NCBI RefSeq assembly: GCF_026898135.2
Contig: NZ_CP114035.2
Location: 6,179,501-6,243,500, forward strand
DNA length: 64,000 bases
From: Pseudomonas fortuita
Lineage (GTDB): Bacteria; Pseudomonadota; Gammaproteobacteria; Pseudomonadales; Pseudomonadaceae
Direction of reading: 5' to 3'
Numbering within the stretch: the first letter of the stretch is position 1; every line of letters starts with the position of its first letter. The notes under the pieces were generated by a model. The model was not told where the DNA came from, did no database searches, and was given only the letters and a program-made list of their open reading frames with translations. Positions 55,607 to 63,335 of the stretch are shown here, piece after piece. A program made the position numbers and the translations under genes.

Positions 55607-57415
55607 TCAGCCCTCGATCTCGATCAGGATCTCACCCGGCGTCACGCGATCGCCCTTGGCCACGTGGATGGCCACGACCTTCCCAGCAATGGCCGCCTGC
55701 ACTTCGGTTTCCATCTTCATGGCTTCGGTGATCAGCACGGCCTGGCCAGCCTTGACCACGTCCCCTTCCTTGACCAGTACATCAACGATGTTGCCCGGCA
55801 TAGTGGTGGTGACGTGACCTGGATCGGTGGCTTGCTTGCGCTTGCTACCGCCGCCACCGACGAACTCGTTGAGTGGCTCGAACACCACTTCTTCCGGCAT
55901 GCCGTCGATAGACAGGTAGAAGTGGCGCTTGCCTTCGGCCTTAACACCCACCCCGGTGATGTCGACGCGGTAGGTTTCGCCGTGCACGTCGATGACGAAC
56001 TCGGTCGGTACCCCTTCACCGCCTGGAGCAGAAACGGCGCCAGCTTCTGGAATTGGCAACAGGGCTTCCGGAGTGAGGGTGCCGGCTTCGCGTTCTTCGA
56101 GGAACTTGCGGCCAATATCCGGGAACATGGCGAAGGTAAGCACGTCTTCTTCACAGCGGGCCAAGGCGCCGATGTCGTTACGCAGCTTGGTCATCTCTGG
56201 CTTCAGCAGGTCGGCCGGGCGCACATCGATCACTTCCTCGCTGCCGATCGCCTGGCGGCGCAGCTGCTCGTTGACCACACCCGGGGCCTTGCCGTAACCG
56301 CCTTGCAGGTACAGCTTCACCTCGTTGGTGATGGTCTTGTAGCGCTCGCCAGCCAGCACGTTGAAGAACGCCTGGGTGCCGACGATCTGCGAGGTCGGCG
56401 TCACCAGCGGCGGGAAGCCGAGGTCTTCACGCACACGCGGAATTTCGGCCAGCACTTCGTTCATGCGGTTGAGCGCGCCCTGTTCCTTGAGCTGGTTGGC
56501 CAGGTTGGAAATCATGCCACCGGGCACCTGGTTGACCTGCACGCGGGTGTCCACGGCGGTGAATTCGCTTTCGAACTGGTGGTACTTCTTGCGCACGGCG
56601 TAGAAGTACAAGCCGATTTCCTGCAGCAGCTCCAGGTCCAGGCCGGTGTCGAATTCGCTGCCCTTGAGCGCAGCAACCATCGACTCGGTACCCGGGTGGC
56701 TGGTGCCCCAGGCGAAGCTGGAGATGGCGGTGTCGATATGATCGGCGCCGTTTTCCACAGCCTTGAGCTGGCACATGGCGGCCAGGCCGGCGGTATCGTG
56801 GGAGTGGATGAACACCGGCAGCGACTGCTCAGCCTTCAGCGCCTTGACCAGTTCACCCGTGGCGAACGGGGTCAGCAGGCCGGCCATGTCCTTGATCGCC
56901 ACCGAGTCGCAACCCATGGCTTCCATCTGCTTGGCCTGGTTCACGAAGGCCTCGATGGTGTGCACCGGGCTGGTGGTATAGGCGATGGTGCCCTGGGCAT
57001 GCTTGCCGGCAGCCTTGACCGCTTCGATGGCCACGCGCAGGTTACGCACGTCGTTCATGGCGTCGAAGATACGGAACACATCAATGCCATTGACCGCTGC
57101 CTTGGCGACGAAGGCTTTGACCACGTCGTCGCTGTAGTGGCGGTAACCCAGCAGGTTCTGGCCGCGCAGCAGCATTTGCAGGCGGGTGTTGGGCAGGGCT
57201 GCGCGCAACTTGCGCAGGCGCTCCCACGGGTCTTCCTTGAGGAAGCGCACGCACGCGTCGAAGGTGGCGCCACCCCAGACTTCCAGCGACCAGTAGCCGA
57301 CTTTGTCGAGCTTGTCACAGATCGGCAGCATGTCTTCGGTACGCATGCGGGTGGCCAGCAGGGACTGGTGGGCGTCGCGCAGGATCGTGTCGGTTACGTG
57401 AATTTTCTTGGACAT
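55607..57415 (-). CDS. pycB: pyruvate carboxylase carboxyltransferase/biotin-carrier subunit (OadA-like)
   Basis: Carries biotin and transfers its carboxyl group to pyruvate, giving oxaloacetate for anaplerosis. The 602-residue protein has the TIM-barrel carboxyltransferase domain (TDTILRDAHQSLLATRMRTEDM, metal-binding region HSHDTAGLA). The biotinyl domain has the attachment Lys in TEAMKMETEV (about residue 567). The neighbouring biotin carboxylase gene and the absence of oadB/oadG favour soluble pyruvate carboxylase over oxaloacetate decarboxylase. Start MSKKIHVTD; an upstream ATG adds five residues. Confidence 0.93.
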   Translation of the reverse strand: MSKKIHVTDTILRDAHQSLLATRMRTEDMLPICDKLDKVGYWSLEVWGGATFDACVRFLKEDPWERLRKLRAALPNTRLQMLLRGQNLLGYRHYSDDVVKAFVAKAAVNGIDVFRIFDAMNDVRNLRVAIEAVKAAGKHAQGTIAYTTSPVHTIEAFVNQAKQMEAMGCDSVAIKDMAGLLTPFATGELVKALKAEQSLPVFIHSHDTAGLAAMCQLKAVENGADHIDTAISSFAWGTSHPGTESMVAALKGSEFDTGLDLELLQEIGLYFYAVRKKYHQFESEFTAVDTRVQVNQVPGGMISNLANQLKEQGALNRMNEVLAEIPRVREDLGFPPLVTPTSQIVGTQAFFNVLAGERYKTITNEVKLYLQGGYGKAPGVVNEQLRRQAIGSEEVIDVRPADLLKPEMTKLRNDIGALARCEEDVLTFAMFPDIGRKFLEEREAGTLTPEALLPIPEAGAVSAPGGEGVPTEFVIDVHGETYRVDITGVGVKAEGKRHFYLSIDGMPEEVVFEPLNEFVGGGGSKRKQATDPGHVTTTMPGNIVDVLVKEGDVVKAGQAVLITEAMKMETEVQAAIAGKVVAIHVAKGDRVTPGEILIEIEG

Positions 57416-57426
57416 TATAGGTTTCC

Positions 57427-58842
57427 TCACAGGCCTGCGTGGGCGGCGATGGCGGCGGCGATGGCCAAGGCCAGCTCTTCGGGTTTGCGCTTGATCGAGT
57501 AGTTGGTCAGTTCAGGGTGGCTTTCGACGAAGCTGGTATTGAACTGCCCGCTACGGAATTCCGGGTTGCGCAGAATTTCCTGGTAATAGGCGGCAGTGGT
57601 CTTCACCCCTTGCACACGCATGTCGTCCAAGGCTCGCAGGCCGCGGTCCATGGCCTCTTCCCAGGTCAACGCCCACACCACCAGTTTCAGGCACATGGAG
57701 TCGTAGAACGGCGGAATGGTGTAGCCGGTGTAGATCGCTGTATCGGTACGCACGCCCGGGCCACCGGGGGCGTAGTAACGAGTGATCTTGCCGAAGCTGG
57801 GCAGGAAGTTGTTCTTCGGGTCTTCGGCGTTGATGCGGAACTGCAGCGCGTAACCGCGGTGCTGGATGTCTTCTTGCTTGACCGACAGCGGCAAGCCCGA
57901 GGCGATGCGAATCTGCTCACGGACAATGTCGATACCGGTGATTTCCTCGGTGATGGTGTGTTCCACCTGCACCCGGGTGTTCATTTCCATGAAGTACACC
58001 TCGCCATCGGCGAGCAGGAACTCCACGGTACCGGCGTTCTCGTAGTTCACCGCCTTGGCCGCACGCACCGCCAGGTCGCCGATGTAGGCGCGCTGCTCGG
58101 GCGTGAGCTGTGGGCTTGGGGCAATTTCGATGAGCTTCTGGTTACGGCGCTGGATAGAGCAGTCACGCTCGAACAGGTGCACCACGTTGCCGAAGCTGTC
58201 ACCGAGGATCTGTGCCTCGATGTGCTTGGGGTTGACGATGCACTTTTCCAGGAACACTTCGGCCGAACCAAAGGCTTTGGTGGCTTCGGAAATCACTCGC
58301 GGGAAGTTCTGCTCCAGCTCTTCGCGGCTGTTGCAACGGCGAATACCGCGGCCGCCACCACCGGAGGTAGCCTTGAGCATCACCGGGTAACCGATGCGCT
58401 CACCTTCGCTCAGGGCTTCATGAATATCGGCAACGTTGCCTTCGGTGCCCGGGGTTACCGGCACACCAGCGGCGATCATGGTGCGGCGCGCTTCGGTCTT
58501 GTCGCCCATGCGGCGAATGACGTCGGCGGCCGGGCCGATGAACTTGATCCCGCGTTCAGCGCAGATCTCTGCCAGTTCAGCGTTTTCCGATAGGAAACCA
58601 TAGCCCGGGTGCAGGGCATCACAGCCGGTTTCCACAGCCAGGTTCACCAGCTTGCGCGGGTTCAGGTACCCGGCCAGCGGCTCGGCGCCAATGCTGTGTG
58701 CTTCGTCGGCGCGCTTGACGTGCAAGGCATGCCGGTCGGCGTCGGAATAGATCGCTACCGAGCGTATGCCCATCTCGGCGCAGGCACGCACGATCCGAAC
58801 TGCGATTTCACCTCGGTTGGCGATCAGGATTTTTTTTATCAC
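57427..58842 (-). CDS. pycA: pyruvate carboxylase biotin-carboxylase subunit
   Basis: Carboxylates biotin with ATP and bicarbonate for the partner subunit. The 471-residue ATP-grasp protein starts KKILIANRGEIAVRIVRACAEMG. It has MLKATSGGGGRGIRRCN (Gly-rich loop), MEMNTRVQVEHTITEEITG (catalytic Glu and Arg) and a C-terminal tail ending AIAAAIAAHAGL. It is about 20 residues longer than acetyl-CoA carboxylase AccC. Eleven bp separate it from pycB. It is divergent from a PycR-like gene. Confidence 0.94.
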   Translation of the reverse strand: MIKKILIANRGEIAVRIVRACAEMGIRSVAIYSDADRHALHVKRADEAHSIGAEPLAGYLNPRKLVNLAVETGCDALHPGYGFLSENAELAEICAERGIKFIGPAADVIRRMGDKTEARRTMIAAGVPVTPGTEGNVADIHEALSEGERIGYPVMLKATSGGGGRGIRRCNSREELEQNFPRVISEATKAFGSAEVFLEKCIVNPKHIEAQILGDSFGNVVHLFERDCSIQRRNQKLIEIAPSPQLTPEQRAYIGDLAVRAAKAVNYENAGTVEFLLADGEVYFMEMNTRVQVEHTITEEITGIDIVREQIRIASGLPLSVKQEDIQHRGYALQFRINAEDPKNNFLPSFGKITRYYAPGGPGVRTDTAIYTGYTIPPFYDSMCLKLVVWALTWEEAMDRGLRALDDMRVQGVKTTAAYYQEILRNPEFRSGQFNTSFVESHPELTNYSIKRKPEELALAIAAAIAAHAGL

Positions 58843-58949
58843 TGGAGTCTTCCCAAAGCCGTAGGAACAGTCGAGCCGGTTCTACCGGTCGGCGCGTGAC
58901 CAGGCGTTGCTGGCCAGTCGCGTATTCACCCTAGCGCTGTAGGTCGATA

Positions 58950-58969
58950 AACAAAAATCAATATTTGTT
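58950..58969. promoter_or_regulatory. LysR-type operator candidate pycA/pycR
   Basis: AACAAA, 8 bp, TTTGTT: a 6-bp inverted repeat in AT-rich DNA between the divergent genes, followed by TATAGT at 58993-58998 as a possible -10 for the regulator. Confidence 0.45.
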
Positions 58970-59032
58970 AGATGCAGTATTAGCAAAAGCTTATAGTGCG
59001 GTAACAAGGTATTGCCGAAGGGCGGGTTATAA

Positions 59033-59995
59033 ATGCGTAAGTCCTTGATGCGTATGACTTTGCGTCAATTGCAGATCTTCAATGAGGTGTGTGATTTGCG
59101 CTCGTACAGCCGTGCAGCGGAAGAAATGTCCCTGACGCAACCCGCCGTTAGTCTACAGATTCGTCAGCTCGAAGAGCTGATTGGGCAGCCGTTGTTCGAG
59201 TACGTGGGCAAGAAGCTGTACCTGACCGAAGCGGCCGAGGCCCTGCAACGTGCCAGCCGCGATATATTCGGCCGCCTCGAGAGCCTGGACATGCAGCTGT
59301 CGGACATGCAGGGCTCACTGCAAGGGCAGCTGAAACTGGCGATCGAGTCCAGCGCCAAGTACTTCGTGCCACACCTGTTCGCCGCCTTCAAGCAACGTCA
59401 CCCGGAGGTCAATCTGACCCTGACGGTGGTCAATCGCGCCCAAGCCATCCGCCGCCTTTCGGACAACCGCGACGACCTGATCATCATGTCGATGGTGCCG
59501 CAGGACATGGGCTTGGAATTTCTGCCGTTCCTCAACAACCCGATCATCGCAGTGGCGCCGCCTGAGCATCCGCTGTGCAAGCTGGAGCAATTGCGCCTGC
59601 AAGACCTGGAGCCTCATACCTTGCTGGTACGCGAGCAGGGTTCAGGCACACGCAAGGCCTGCGAGGAGTACTTCAAGGACAAGCGCGTGCATTTCACCCA
59701 GACCCTGGAAGTGGCCTCGGCCGATGCCCAGTGCGAGTGTGTGATCGCCGGCCTGGGGATTGCCCTACTGACTCGCCATGCGGTCAATCTGGAACTGGCC
59801 ACAGGCGCACTGAAAGAGTTACCGGTAGAAGAGCTGCCGCTGTACCGCAGTTGGTGCGTGGTGCAGGCCAAGGCCAAGCGGCAGTCGCCGGTGGCCTTGG
59901 CGTTTCTGGCGTTCATCCGCAGCGAACGTGCGTTGATCAGTGCGCTTGTTGAGCGTTTTTCGGGGAAGTTGCCACTGAAGACTGCCACACTGTAA
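59033..59995 (+). CDS. LysR-family regulator, PycR-like
   Basis: A 320-residue LysR regulator with helix-turn-helix SRAAEEMSLTQPAVSLQIRQLE and effector domain from about residue 95. In P. aeruginosa the regulator next to the pyruvate carboxylase genes is PycR; the same divergent layout here suggests the same role. An in-frame ATG at 59048 (MRMTLRQL) is a plausible alternative start. Its 3' end overlaps by 59 bp the convergent small gene at 59937. Confidence 0.9.
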   Translation: MRKSLMRMTLRQLQIFNEVCDLRSYSRAAEEMSLTQPAVSLQIRQLEELIGQPLFEYVGKKLYLTEAAEALQRASRDIFGRLESLDMQLSDMQGSLQGQLKLAIESSAKYFVPHLFAAFKQRHPEVNLTLTVVNRAQAIRRLSDNRDDLIIMSMVPQDMGLEFLPFLNNPIIAVAPPEHPLCKLEQLRLQDLEPHTLLVREQGSGTRKACEEYFKDKRVHFTQTLEVASADAQCECVIAGLGIALLTRHAVNLELATGALKELPVEELPLYRSWCVVQAKAKRQSPVALAFLAFIRSERALISALVERFSGKLPLKTATL

Positions 59996-60155
59996 GTGCT
60001 TGCAACTCGGGGTAGTCCACCAGCTCGCGCAGCAGTTGACGTTGGTCGCAATAGGTCTCGATCGCGCGGCGGTATTCCATGCGGCGCTGATCCTTTTCCT
60101 GCTGCTTGCGAGCCTTGGCGTTGGGTTGGTAGATACCGTCGTGGTCACGTGCCAT
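59937..60155 (-). CDS. small charged protein, PA3496-like
   Basis: A 72-residue protein beginning MARDHDGIYQPNAKARKQQEKDQ, rich in Lys, Arg, Glu and Gln, with a predicted helical middle (RRMEYRRAIETYCDQRQLLRELVDYPEL). The pattern RRAIExYxxxRxLRxxxxDYP recalls the PA3496 family of small pseudomonad proteins sometimes called envelope-integrity proteins; function not established. Its end overlaps the 3' end of the pycR-like gene tail to tail. Overlap with a sure gene lowers confidence slightly. Confidence 0.7.
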   Translation of the reverse strand: MARDHDGIYQPNAKARKQQEKDQRRMEYRRAIETYCDQRQLLRELVDYPELQALTVWQSSVATSPKNAQQAH

Positions 60156-60250
60156 TGCCTGTCTCCCAGATAGGATGCGGGACTTTCAGACTGGCCTTGA
60201 AGGTTTACGGTTTGGCTGTGGGATGGTGACAGAATCGTGAATTTTTACTG

Positions 60251-60359
60251 CCTGTAGCGGCCTCTTCGCGGGCTCGCCCGCTCCCACAGGTACTGTGCAC
60301 CTTTTTAATCGGTGCAATTGCTGTGGGAGCGGGCAAGCCGGCGAAGAGGCCGCTACAGG
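60251..60359. repeat. REP pair with outer flanks
   Basis: Outer CCTGTAGCGGCCTCTTCGC and its exact complement GCGAAGAGGCCGCTACAGG enclose REP arms with CTCCCACAGG / CTGTGGGAGC. One internal arm (GGCAAGCCGGCG) is a mixed variant, unlike its partner. It fills the gap before the rpiR-type gene's end. Confidence 0.85.
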
Positions 60360-60365
60360 TTGGAT

Positions 60366-61232
60366 TCAGTCGTCTGTAGCCTTGATCGACTTCGGCGACA
60401 AACGCAGGCTGCGCAAGCTGCGCTTTACGCTCTTCAGGTGGTTGACCAGGCTCGGGCCGCGCGCCATGGCCACGCCCATGGCCAGCACATCGATCACCAC
60501 CAGGTGGGCGATACGCGAGGTCAGCGGGGTGTAGATTTCGGTGTCCTCATGCACGTCGATTGCCAGGTTCACGGTCGACAGCTCGGCCAACGGCGTCTGG
60601 CTTGGGCACAAGGTAATAAGGTTGGCACCGCTCTCACGCACCAGATTGGCGGTAATCAGCAGGTCCTTGGAACGGCCCGACTGGGAAATGCACACCGCCA
60701 CATCCCCAGGCCTCAAGGTAACCGCGGACATCGCCTGCATGTGCGGGTCGGAATACGCGGCCGCACTGAGCAGCAGGCGGAAGAACTTGTGCTGGGCATC
60801 CGCCGCTACCGCGCCGGATGCGCCAAAGCCATAGAACTCCACGCGTTGCGCCTGGGCCATGGCGCTCACGGCCTGTTGCAGCGCATGCGGGTCGAGGTGC
60901 TCGCGCACTTCCATCAGCGTGTGCAGGGTGGTGTCGAAAATCTTCAGGCTGTAGTCGGCAACCGAGTCATCTTCATGGATCGCGAACTGGCCAAAACTGG
61001 CCCCGGCGGCCAGGCTCTGCGCCAGCTTCAATTTCAGGTCCTGGAACCCCGAGCAACCGATTGCCCGGCAGAAACGCACGATGGTCGGTTCACTGATACC
61101 CACGCTGTGCGCCAGGTCGGCCATGGAGCTGTGCATGACCGCAGCCGGGTCGAGCAGCACGTGGTCGGCCACTTTGAGTTCCGATTTGCGCAGCAAGTGG
61201 CGCGATTGGGCAATGTGTTGCAACAGATTCAC
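60366..61232 (-). CDS. RpiR-family sugar-phosphate regulator (HexR-like)
   Basis: A 288-residue regulator: N-terminal HTH_6 domain (about 1-75; SMADLAHSVGISEPTIVRFCRAIG) and C-terminal SIS sugar-phosphate-binding domain (VEFYGFGASGAVAADAQHKF, VAVCISQSGRSKDLL). HexR proteins of this type sense 2-keto-3-deoxy-6-phosphogluconate and repress glucose genes. It is divergent from zwf with a HexR-type palindrome between. P. putida has another hexR beside its main zwf, so I give this one no symbol. Confidence 0.92.
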   Translation of the reverse strand: MNLLQHIAQSRHLLRKSELKVADHVLLDPAAVMHSSMADLAHSVGISEPTIVRFCRAIGCSGFQDLKLKLAQSLAAGASFGQFAIHEDDSVADYSLKIFDTTLHTLMEVREHLDPHALQQAVSAMAQAQRVEFYGFGASGAVAADAQHKFFRLLLSAAAYSDPHMQAMSAVTLRPGDVAVCISQSGRSKDLLITANLVRESGANLITLCPSQTPLAELSTVNLAIDVHEDTEIYTPLTSRIAHLVVIDVLAMGVAMARGPSLVNHLKSVKRSLRSLRLSPKSIKATDD

Positions 61233-61276
61233 GGGCTGGACTCGGTTATGATCGGCTGGCCGGGTTGTAGCTTTCT

Positions 61277-61291
61277 TGTAGTTATACTACA
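61277..61291. promoter_or_regulatory. HexR-type palindromic operator before zwf
   Basis: TGTAGTTATACTACA: perfect 6-bp inverted repeat around TAT, fitting the TGTARTNNNAYTACA pattern of HexR sites. It also contains a TATACT -10 (61283-61288), so binding would block the promoter. The zwf start is 45 bp downstream. Confidence 0.7.
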
Positions 61292-61335
61292 TGGACGCCA
61301 ACCCGCCCAGTTAAACGAACGTGGAGAGTGGCGGT

Positions 61336-62778
61336 TTGACTATTCCTTGCGACATTCTGGTGTTCGGTGGCACCGGCGATCTGGCGCTGCACAAGTTGCT
61401 TCCCGCGCTCTACCACCTGTTCCGCGAGGCCCGCCTGAACAATGCTGTGCGCATCATCGCGCTGGCGCGGCGCAACCTGCCACGTAACGACTACCTCAAG
61501 CTCGCCGAACGCCACTGCCGGGCACAAATTGCCCGCAGCGACTTCGACGAAGAGGTCTGGCAGCGGTTTTCCGCCCGGTTGGACTATTTCGCCATGGATG
61601 CTTCGCAAAGTGCCGACTTCGGCCGCCTGGCACGCTACCTGGGCGAGCCCGGCGGGCTGACGCGCATCTTCTACCTGGCCACCGCTCCCAACCTGTTCGT
61701 GCCAATTGCCAACCACCTGCGCAACGCCGGCCTGGCCGACCCCGAAGCGCGTATCGTGCTGGAAAAACCGATTGGCCACTCGCTGGCCTCGGCCACCGCC
61801 ATCAACCAAGCGATTGGCGCAGTGTTCGACGAAAACCAGGTCTTTCGCATCGACCACTACCTGGGCAAGGAAACCGTGCAGAACCTGATGGCCCTGCGCT
61901 TCGCCAATGCCCTGCTGGAGCCGGTGTGGCGCAACAATCAGGTCGACCACGTCCAGATCAGCGTTTGCGAGACCCTCGGGGTAGAGAACCGCGGCGCCTA
62001 TTACGACCGTGCCGGGGCAACCCGCGACATGCTGCAGAACCACCTGCTGCAGCTGTTGTGCCTGGTGGCCATGGAGCCGCCTGCGCAGTTCGAGGCTGAA
62101 GCGGTGCGCGACGAAAAAGTGAAGATACTGCGGGCCCTCAAACCGATCACCGGCCAGGACGTGCAGGACAAGACCGTGCGCGGTCAGTACGGTGCCGGAC
62201 ACATCGGCGGCCAGGAGGTGCCTGCCTATTACTTCGAAAAGGACGTCGACAACGACAGTGATACAGAAACCTTCGTGGCCATCGAAGCGCACATCGACAA
62301 CTGGCGCTGGGCAGGTGTGCCCTTCTACCTGCGCACGGGCAAACGCATGGCACGGCGTTCGTCGCAGATCGTCATTCAGTTCAAGCCTGTACCCCACGAG
62401 CTGTTCAGCGGTGGTCAGGTCAACCAACTGTTGATCCAGTTGCAACCAGATGAGCGCATCAGCCTGCGCATGATGACCAAGAGCCCAGGCAAAGGTATGC
62501 GGCTGGAGCCGGTGGACCTGAACCTCAACCTGGCGCAGGTGTTCGGCCAGACCCGCCGCTGGGACGCTTACGAACGCCTGCTGCTGGATATCCTGGAGGG
62601 CGATTCCACGCTGTTCATGCGGCGTGACGAAGTGGAAGCAGCCTGGGCCTGGATCGACCCGATCCTCAAGGGCTGGGAAGAACACTTCCAGGCGCCACGC
62701 CACTATCCGGCTGGCAACAACGGTCCGGAGCAGGCCAACAGCCTGCTGGCCCACCGCGGAAGAGCCTGGCATAGCTGA
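61336..62778 (+). CDS. zwf: glucose-6-phosphate 1-dehydrogenase
   Basis: Oxidises glucose-6-P to 6-phosphogluconolactone with NAD(P)+. The 480-residue protein has the dinucleotide loop FGGTGDLALHKLLPALY (about residues 9-25), the active-site RIDHYLGKETVQNLM (about residues 175-189) and the lysine-containing EKPIGHSL. I chose the TTG at 61336: GGAG lies 9 nt upstream and the 480 residues fit the family. A GTG at 61321 adds five residues. No pgl or eda follows, so this is a stand-alone copy and probably a second zwf of the strain. Confidence 0.94.
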   Translation: MTIPCDILVFGGTGDLALHKLLPALYHLFREARLNNAVRIIALARRNLPRNDYLKLAERHCRAQIARSDFDEEVWQRFSARLDYFAMDASQSADFGRLARYLGEPGGLTRIFYLATAPNLFVPIANHLRNAGLADPEARIVLEKPIGHSLASATAINQAIGAVFDENQVFRIDHYLGKETVQNLMALRFANALLEPVWRNNQVDHVQISVCETLGVENRGAYYDRAGATRDMLQNHLLQLLCLVAMEPPAQFEAEAVRDEKVKILRALKPITGQDVQDKTVRGQYGAGHIGGQEVPAYYFEKDVDNDSDTETFVAIEAHIDNWRWAGVPFYLRTGKRMARRSSQIVIQFKPVPHELFSGGQVNQLLIQLQPDERISLRMMTKSPGKGMRLEPVDLNLNLAQVFGQTRRWDAYERLLLDILEGDSTLFMRRDEVEAAWAWIDPILKGWEEHFQAPRHYPAGNNGPEQANSLLAHRGRAWHS

Positions 62779-62866
62779 AGCCGTTCCCGATTTCAGTCTG
62801 GCCTGCGCGAGATGAAAGTGGTGCGTGCCCCGCGAGGCACCCCATCTTTCATCAGAGGCTCAAATC

Positions 62867-63169
62867 ATGACAATCGACATCGACAACTTCGTAGCAATCA
62901 ACGACAAGCGCCCCGGCAAGGAGGCGTTTCGCGTGTTCGGCACCGTAACGGTCGCCAATCCAGGAATCGAACCGGTACTGAGCACCCCATCCCCCCGCCA
63001 CCGCGGCGGTTGGGAAGTGCTTCGTCTTGATCTGATTGAGCCTGACTCCCCCTCCATGGCCGTGATGACGACCAAGCCGGTTGCCTACGAGCAAGCGGGC
63101 ATCAGCCCCTGGACCGACCTGGAAATCCAGGGCTGCGAGGGCAGGCTGAAAATCGTGACCATCGACTGA
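62867..63169 (+). CDS. small protein of unknown function
   Basis: A 100-residue protein, MTIDIDNFVAINDKRPGKEAF ... EGRLKIVTID, that I cannot place in a family. It has a Pro/Arg-rich middle (STPSPRHRGGWEVLRLDLIEPDSPSM), no signal peptide and no membrane segment. ATG 62867 has AGAGG 9 nt upstream; an ATG at 62825 has none. It lies between zwf (88 bp upstream) and uvrD on the same strand. The middle is acidic and proline-rich, so the structure may be a small beta-domain; this is a guess. Confidence 0.7.
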   Translation: MTIDIDNFVAINDKRPGKEAFRVFGTVTVANPGIEPVLSTPSPRHRGGWEVLRLDLIEPDSPSMAVMTTKPVAYEQAGISPWTDLEIQGCEGRLKIVTID

Positions 63170-63279
63170 GACACCCTGAGCAGCATCTTAAGCACCTGGC
63201 CGGCAGAACGAGGACGTGATCAGGTTCGGCCGGCCCACTGCTGCAAACGGGCTGCACTGATGAACGGCAGCGTAAGAGG

Positions 63280-63295
63280 GTGATTATTTATACAG
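63280..63295. promoter_or_regulatory. LexA-box-like site before uvrD
   Basis: GTGATTATTTATACAG; its complement CTGTATAAATAATCAC fits CTG-N10-CAG with one mismatch in the last trinucleotide and carries the AT-rich TATAAATA core of LexA sites. It ends 40 bp before the uvrD ATG. uvrD is an SOS gene in E. coli. Confidence 0.55.
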
Positions 63296-63335
63296 TACCA
63301 TTTACCCGGCACTTGCCCCGCCCTAGAATGGCCCG

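Noticed and set aside
55664..57502. Long plus-strand open frame opposite pycB
   Set aside because: Shadow of the carboxyltransferase gene, which has all expected motifs on the minus strand.
60038..61335. A complete glucose-catabolic operon around the rpiR-type gene and zwf
   Set aside because: Neither pgl nor eda nor glucokinase genes are seen beside zwf, so it is not the main zwf-pgl-eda operon.
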